A stretch of DNA of 64,000 nt. Origin: Siphonodentalium dalli (taxonomy: Eukaryota > Mollusca > Scaphopoda > Gadilida > Siphonodentaliidae). The position numbers were made by a program, and so were the translations under genes. The DNA lies in contig CP136062.1 of assembly GCA_032622095.1 (NCBI GenBank), forward strand, positions 140,078,351 through 140,142,350, written 5' to 3'. The notes below the pieces were generated by a model. It saw nothing but the letters and a program-made list of their open reading frames with translations. It was not told the origin of the DNA and made no database searches. Positions 61,766 through 64,000 of the stretch are shown piece by piece. The number at the start of each line of letters is the position of its first letter. Positions within the stretch are counted from its first letter, which is position 1.

Positions 61766-62521
61766 AACCCTTTGAACCCTGACGTCCTGAACTTTAAATG
61801 GCCCCAACCCGAGGCGCCTGACGTTATATATAGTGTTCCAACGACGTAACTCATAATTCTCTTAACTGGGATGTATATACATGTATACACGCTCAACTAT
61901 ACGGCAATCAACTATGCTAACTGAACTAGTTTTCGGTGAAGTATGTCACAAGGTATTTCAACAAGACAGTCTATTCCACGTTCAACATACATGTAGATTA
62001 TATTGCGGCTTCCTTTGGTCGCGCTATATATTTATAACAGAATTCTTATCCTTTACCTACGATAAAAGGCATTTCTCAAAATGCACCTGTGTGCATGCGC
62101 AAAGAAACAGACCCCCTTGTTTCCAATTTGGCTGCTAAAGTCAGAGGTATGAACATGAATGTGACCCATTCATGCAAAGTAGAAGCACAATTCTATTTAA
62201 TTTGGGCTTTGATTGCGAAATTTCTAACGAAATATTTCCCCTTTTCCGACAATAAAAAGCTATTTTTTTTCTCAAAATAGGCCTCTGCGCATGCGCGAAG
62301 AAACAGACCCTCTGTCATCAGTTTGTCTATCAAAGTCACGTGGGTAAACATGTGACACATGTGTGCAAAGTAGAAGTACAACTCTAGTTGATATGTTCGT
62401 TTATTGTGATGTAATTTCATGTCAAATATTGTATTATTTCCGGACCGGTATTCCGATCTCCCGGGATATAGGAATATAAGGATTGGACCGGTATTCCGGT
62501 CTCTCGGGTTCAAAGAGTTAA
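61766..62521. mobile_element. TTAA-flanked element with CCCTTTGAACCC ends (piggyBac-like), about 755 bp
   Basis: The left end TTAACCCTTTGAACCC and the right end GGGTTCAAAGAGTTAA are inverted with one mismatch. Inside, a repeat of about 198-bp period occurs twice: CTCAAAATGCACCTGTG..., GCATGCGCAAAGAAACAGAC at about 62,074, and CTCAAAATAGGCCTCTGCGC, GCATGCGCGAAGAAACAGAC at about 62,272. ACCGGTATTCCG also appears twice near the right end. No transposase is seen. Confidence 0.78.
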
Positions 62522-62523
62522 CC

Positions 62524-63020
62524 CGCATTCAGACGAGTCCATTGCATATGTTGCATTGAATTACATGCAATAACACCAATGCGTTCAGATGGCTGCGATG
62601 CATCCATTACGTTAATGCACACAATGTAGATGTTCTATTTTCATTGCAAAGTAAAGTGTAATGCATACCTTATATGTCGTGTGTTGTGACGTTGCTTGTC
62701 AAACTCCATACAGGGTTTATCTCCCTTGATGACTCAATTCTTTTCAATCAAAGAAAGATGGCTGCTGTCTTCAAAGCGAAGGAAAATCGATTTGTATTTA
62801 TGTCAATAAGGTGTTAGTTGTTAGGATTTTACAGGTTTGCCATTATCATACAATTAATTTATTACAGATAGATGCATTTGCAATATAGCATTTATTCCAA
62901 ATTAGCTGCAATTATCAACCAGAAGCTCTGCATTATAACTCAACCCACGTGTCCATGTGAACAGATTTAACGCAGACAACACAATGTACAGACCTAAGCA
63001 ATGGATTCGTCTGAACGCTC
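62524..63020. mobile_element. Non-autonomous TIR element, about 500 bp
   Basis: The left arm CATTCAGACGAGTCCATTGC and right arm GCAATGGATTCGTCTGAACG are inverted with two mismatches. The subterminal motif GCGTTCAGATGGCTGCGATG (62,581) and ATGTGAACAGATTTAACGC (62,955) repeat the theme. It begins directly beside the right TTAA of the preceding element. The superfamily is unassigned. Confidence 0.65.
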
Positions 63021-63810
63021 CTTTTATTTGACTTTATAACCAAATCACATTTTTTAGAATTTTGCTTAACTTTCTAATGGCAAATACTACTAGTCGGTCT
63101 CACAACTGGGCTCTTTAGGGAATATCCAACCACTTTCTGTTTGACACTGATTCTAGAGTACTTTTCGATGAGCAATTCAGTGGTGCCGACCGATTTTTGA
63201 TAAAAGGGGCCCAAATTCTATTTTTAAGGGCCTGAATCCCAATTTTGGGGTTCAGCTCTTTTTTCTCTAAGTTGAACCTCCAATTAGAATTTTAATGTCT
63301 TATATGGATTAATGCCACATAGAGATATCATTTCTGATACTTTCTATAGCATTTTAGAACGGGATTGACCTTCAAGGAGCTCTTGACCCTGAAAATCCAA
63401 AATGGCCGACTTCAAAATTAGCAAGAATTTAGCAAAGTCAAGAATATTTGAAATTGTGCTACCTATAGAATTATTTTCATCTTTAAAGGATCAGCACCTT
63501 TGTGCTTCCACACATGGGTGCTTAACAAGGTTTTTAAATGGAATATATTGGTCAAAGAATGAAAAACAGACATTTCCCAATAACAAAGATTTTGGGGAAA
63601 TCGTCAATTATAGGGTATTTGATCAGTAACCTAAAACCCCTGCAATAAGGTTACCTAGTGATATAATTTGAATGAATACATTTATTTGTGAGTAGTTCAT
63701 GCTTTGTTATCTAGATTTCATGGCCTTTGATGTGAGATGGCTGCCAAAATGGCTATAAATGGGATGACATATACAGCACTGCTCAAATTAAGCGACCTGT
63801 TTTAACGAGG
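63021..63810. other. Downstream intergenic stretch, no gene seen
   Basis: AT-rich. Weak open frames (for example 63,402-63,629) have no recognisable domain. Confidence 0.5.
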
Positions 63811-64000
63811 TGTACATGCGTTAATACCGCGGTGCAATACCGCGACATACCGCCGATTTGCGGTTGCACTACCACGCGCGTACCGCGGTACCACTGCGAC
63901 GTTCACGGTACCACCGCACTACCAGCGGTAACGAATGTTGGTAGCGCGGTGGCACGCGGTAATGCACCGCACAAACGCGGTGACATTACCGCTACGCGGT
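63811..64000. repeat. CpG-rich GCGGT/ACCGC-word tract at the right edge
   Basis: From about 63,815 the sequence is dominated by ACCGC and GCGGT words on both strands, including the self-complementary TACCGCGGTA and CCGCGG. Other instances are ACCACGCGCGTACCGC, GTAGCGCGGTGGCACGCGG and TACCGCTACGCGGT. The CpG density contrasts sharply with the rest of the window. The block is cut by the window end, so its size and nature are unknown. Confidence 0.75.

Noticed and set aside
26749-64000. tRNA or rRNA genes
   Set aside because: No A/B-box plus cloverleaf or rRNA-like conserved segments were recognised on reading both strands; a dedicated covariance-model search would be needed to exclude small RNAs.

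Overview
The window is eukaryotic (metazoan) nuclear DNA. It is AT-rich, its genes are split by GT-AG introns, and its introns are full of short non-autonomous DNA transposons. I infer a mollusc, most likely a bivalve. The reasons are the GTCCGTCC-bearing elements with internal 160-180 bp tandem repeats, the dense palindromic MITEs, and the invertebrate-type ClC protein. No species can be named from the sequence alone.

Positions 1-26,748 are one uninterrupted satellite of about 21-bp units (core AATGGTCACATCAGAG) mixed with 17-bp units that lack four bases. It runs off the left edge. Inside it, blocks of 1.4-3 kb have been copied again at offsets of about 1,697, 2,576, 5,341, 8,724 and 14,240 bp. 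It contains no credible gene. Because 21 is a multiple of three, it produces many spurious repeat ORFs on both strands.

Positions 26,749-28,987 are unique sequence with remnants of DNA transposon ends. From 28,988 to 61,173, fifteen plus-strand exons assemble, with all 14 junctions in phase and all introns GT-AG, into 764 residues of an intracellular ClC-6/ClC-7-type chloride/proton exchanger ending in two CBS domains and a TGA stop. The gating glutamate, proton glutamate, selectivity serine and chloride-coordinating tyrosine are all present. The first exon or exons (roughly the first 100 residues, judged from human relatives) were not found and may lie left of the satellite.

The introns (0.75-5.4 kb) hold at least five transposon groups: a palindromic TA-flanked Tc1/mariner-type MITE (eight copies), several TTAA-flanked piggyBac-type MITE families that share a hairpin core, a CAGGCCTC-ended MITE, Helitron-like elements with internal tandem repeats, and a hAT-like element with a clear 8-bp target duplication. 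Intron 3 holds a decayed second copy of exon 3.

After the gene (61,174-64,000) come a 3' UTR with AATAAA signals, a TTAA-flanked element, a TIR element and, at the right edge, a striking CpG-rich stretch made of GCGGT/ACCGC words.
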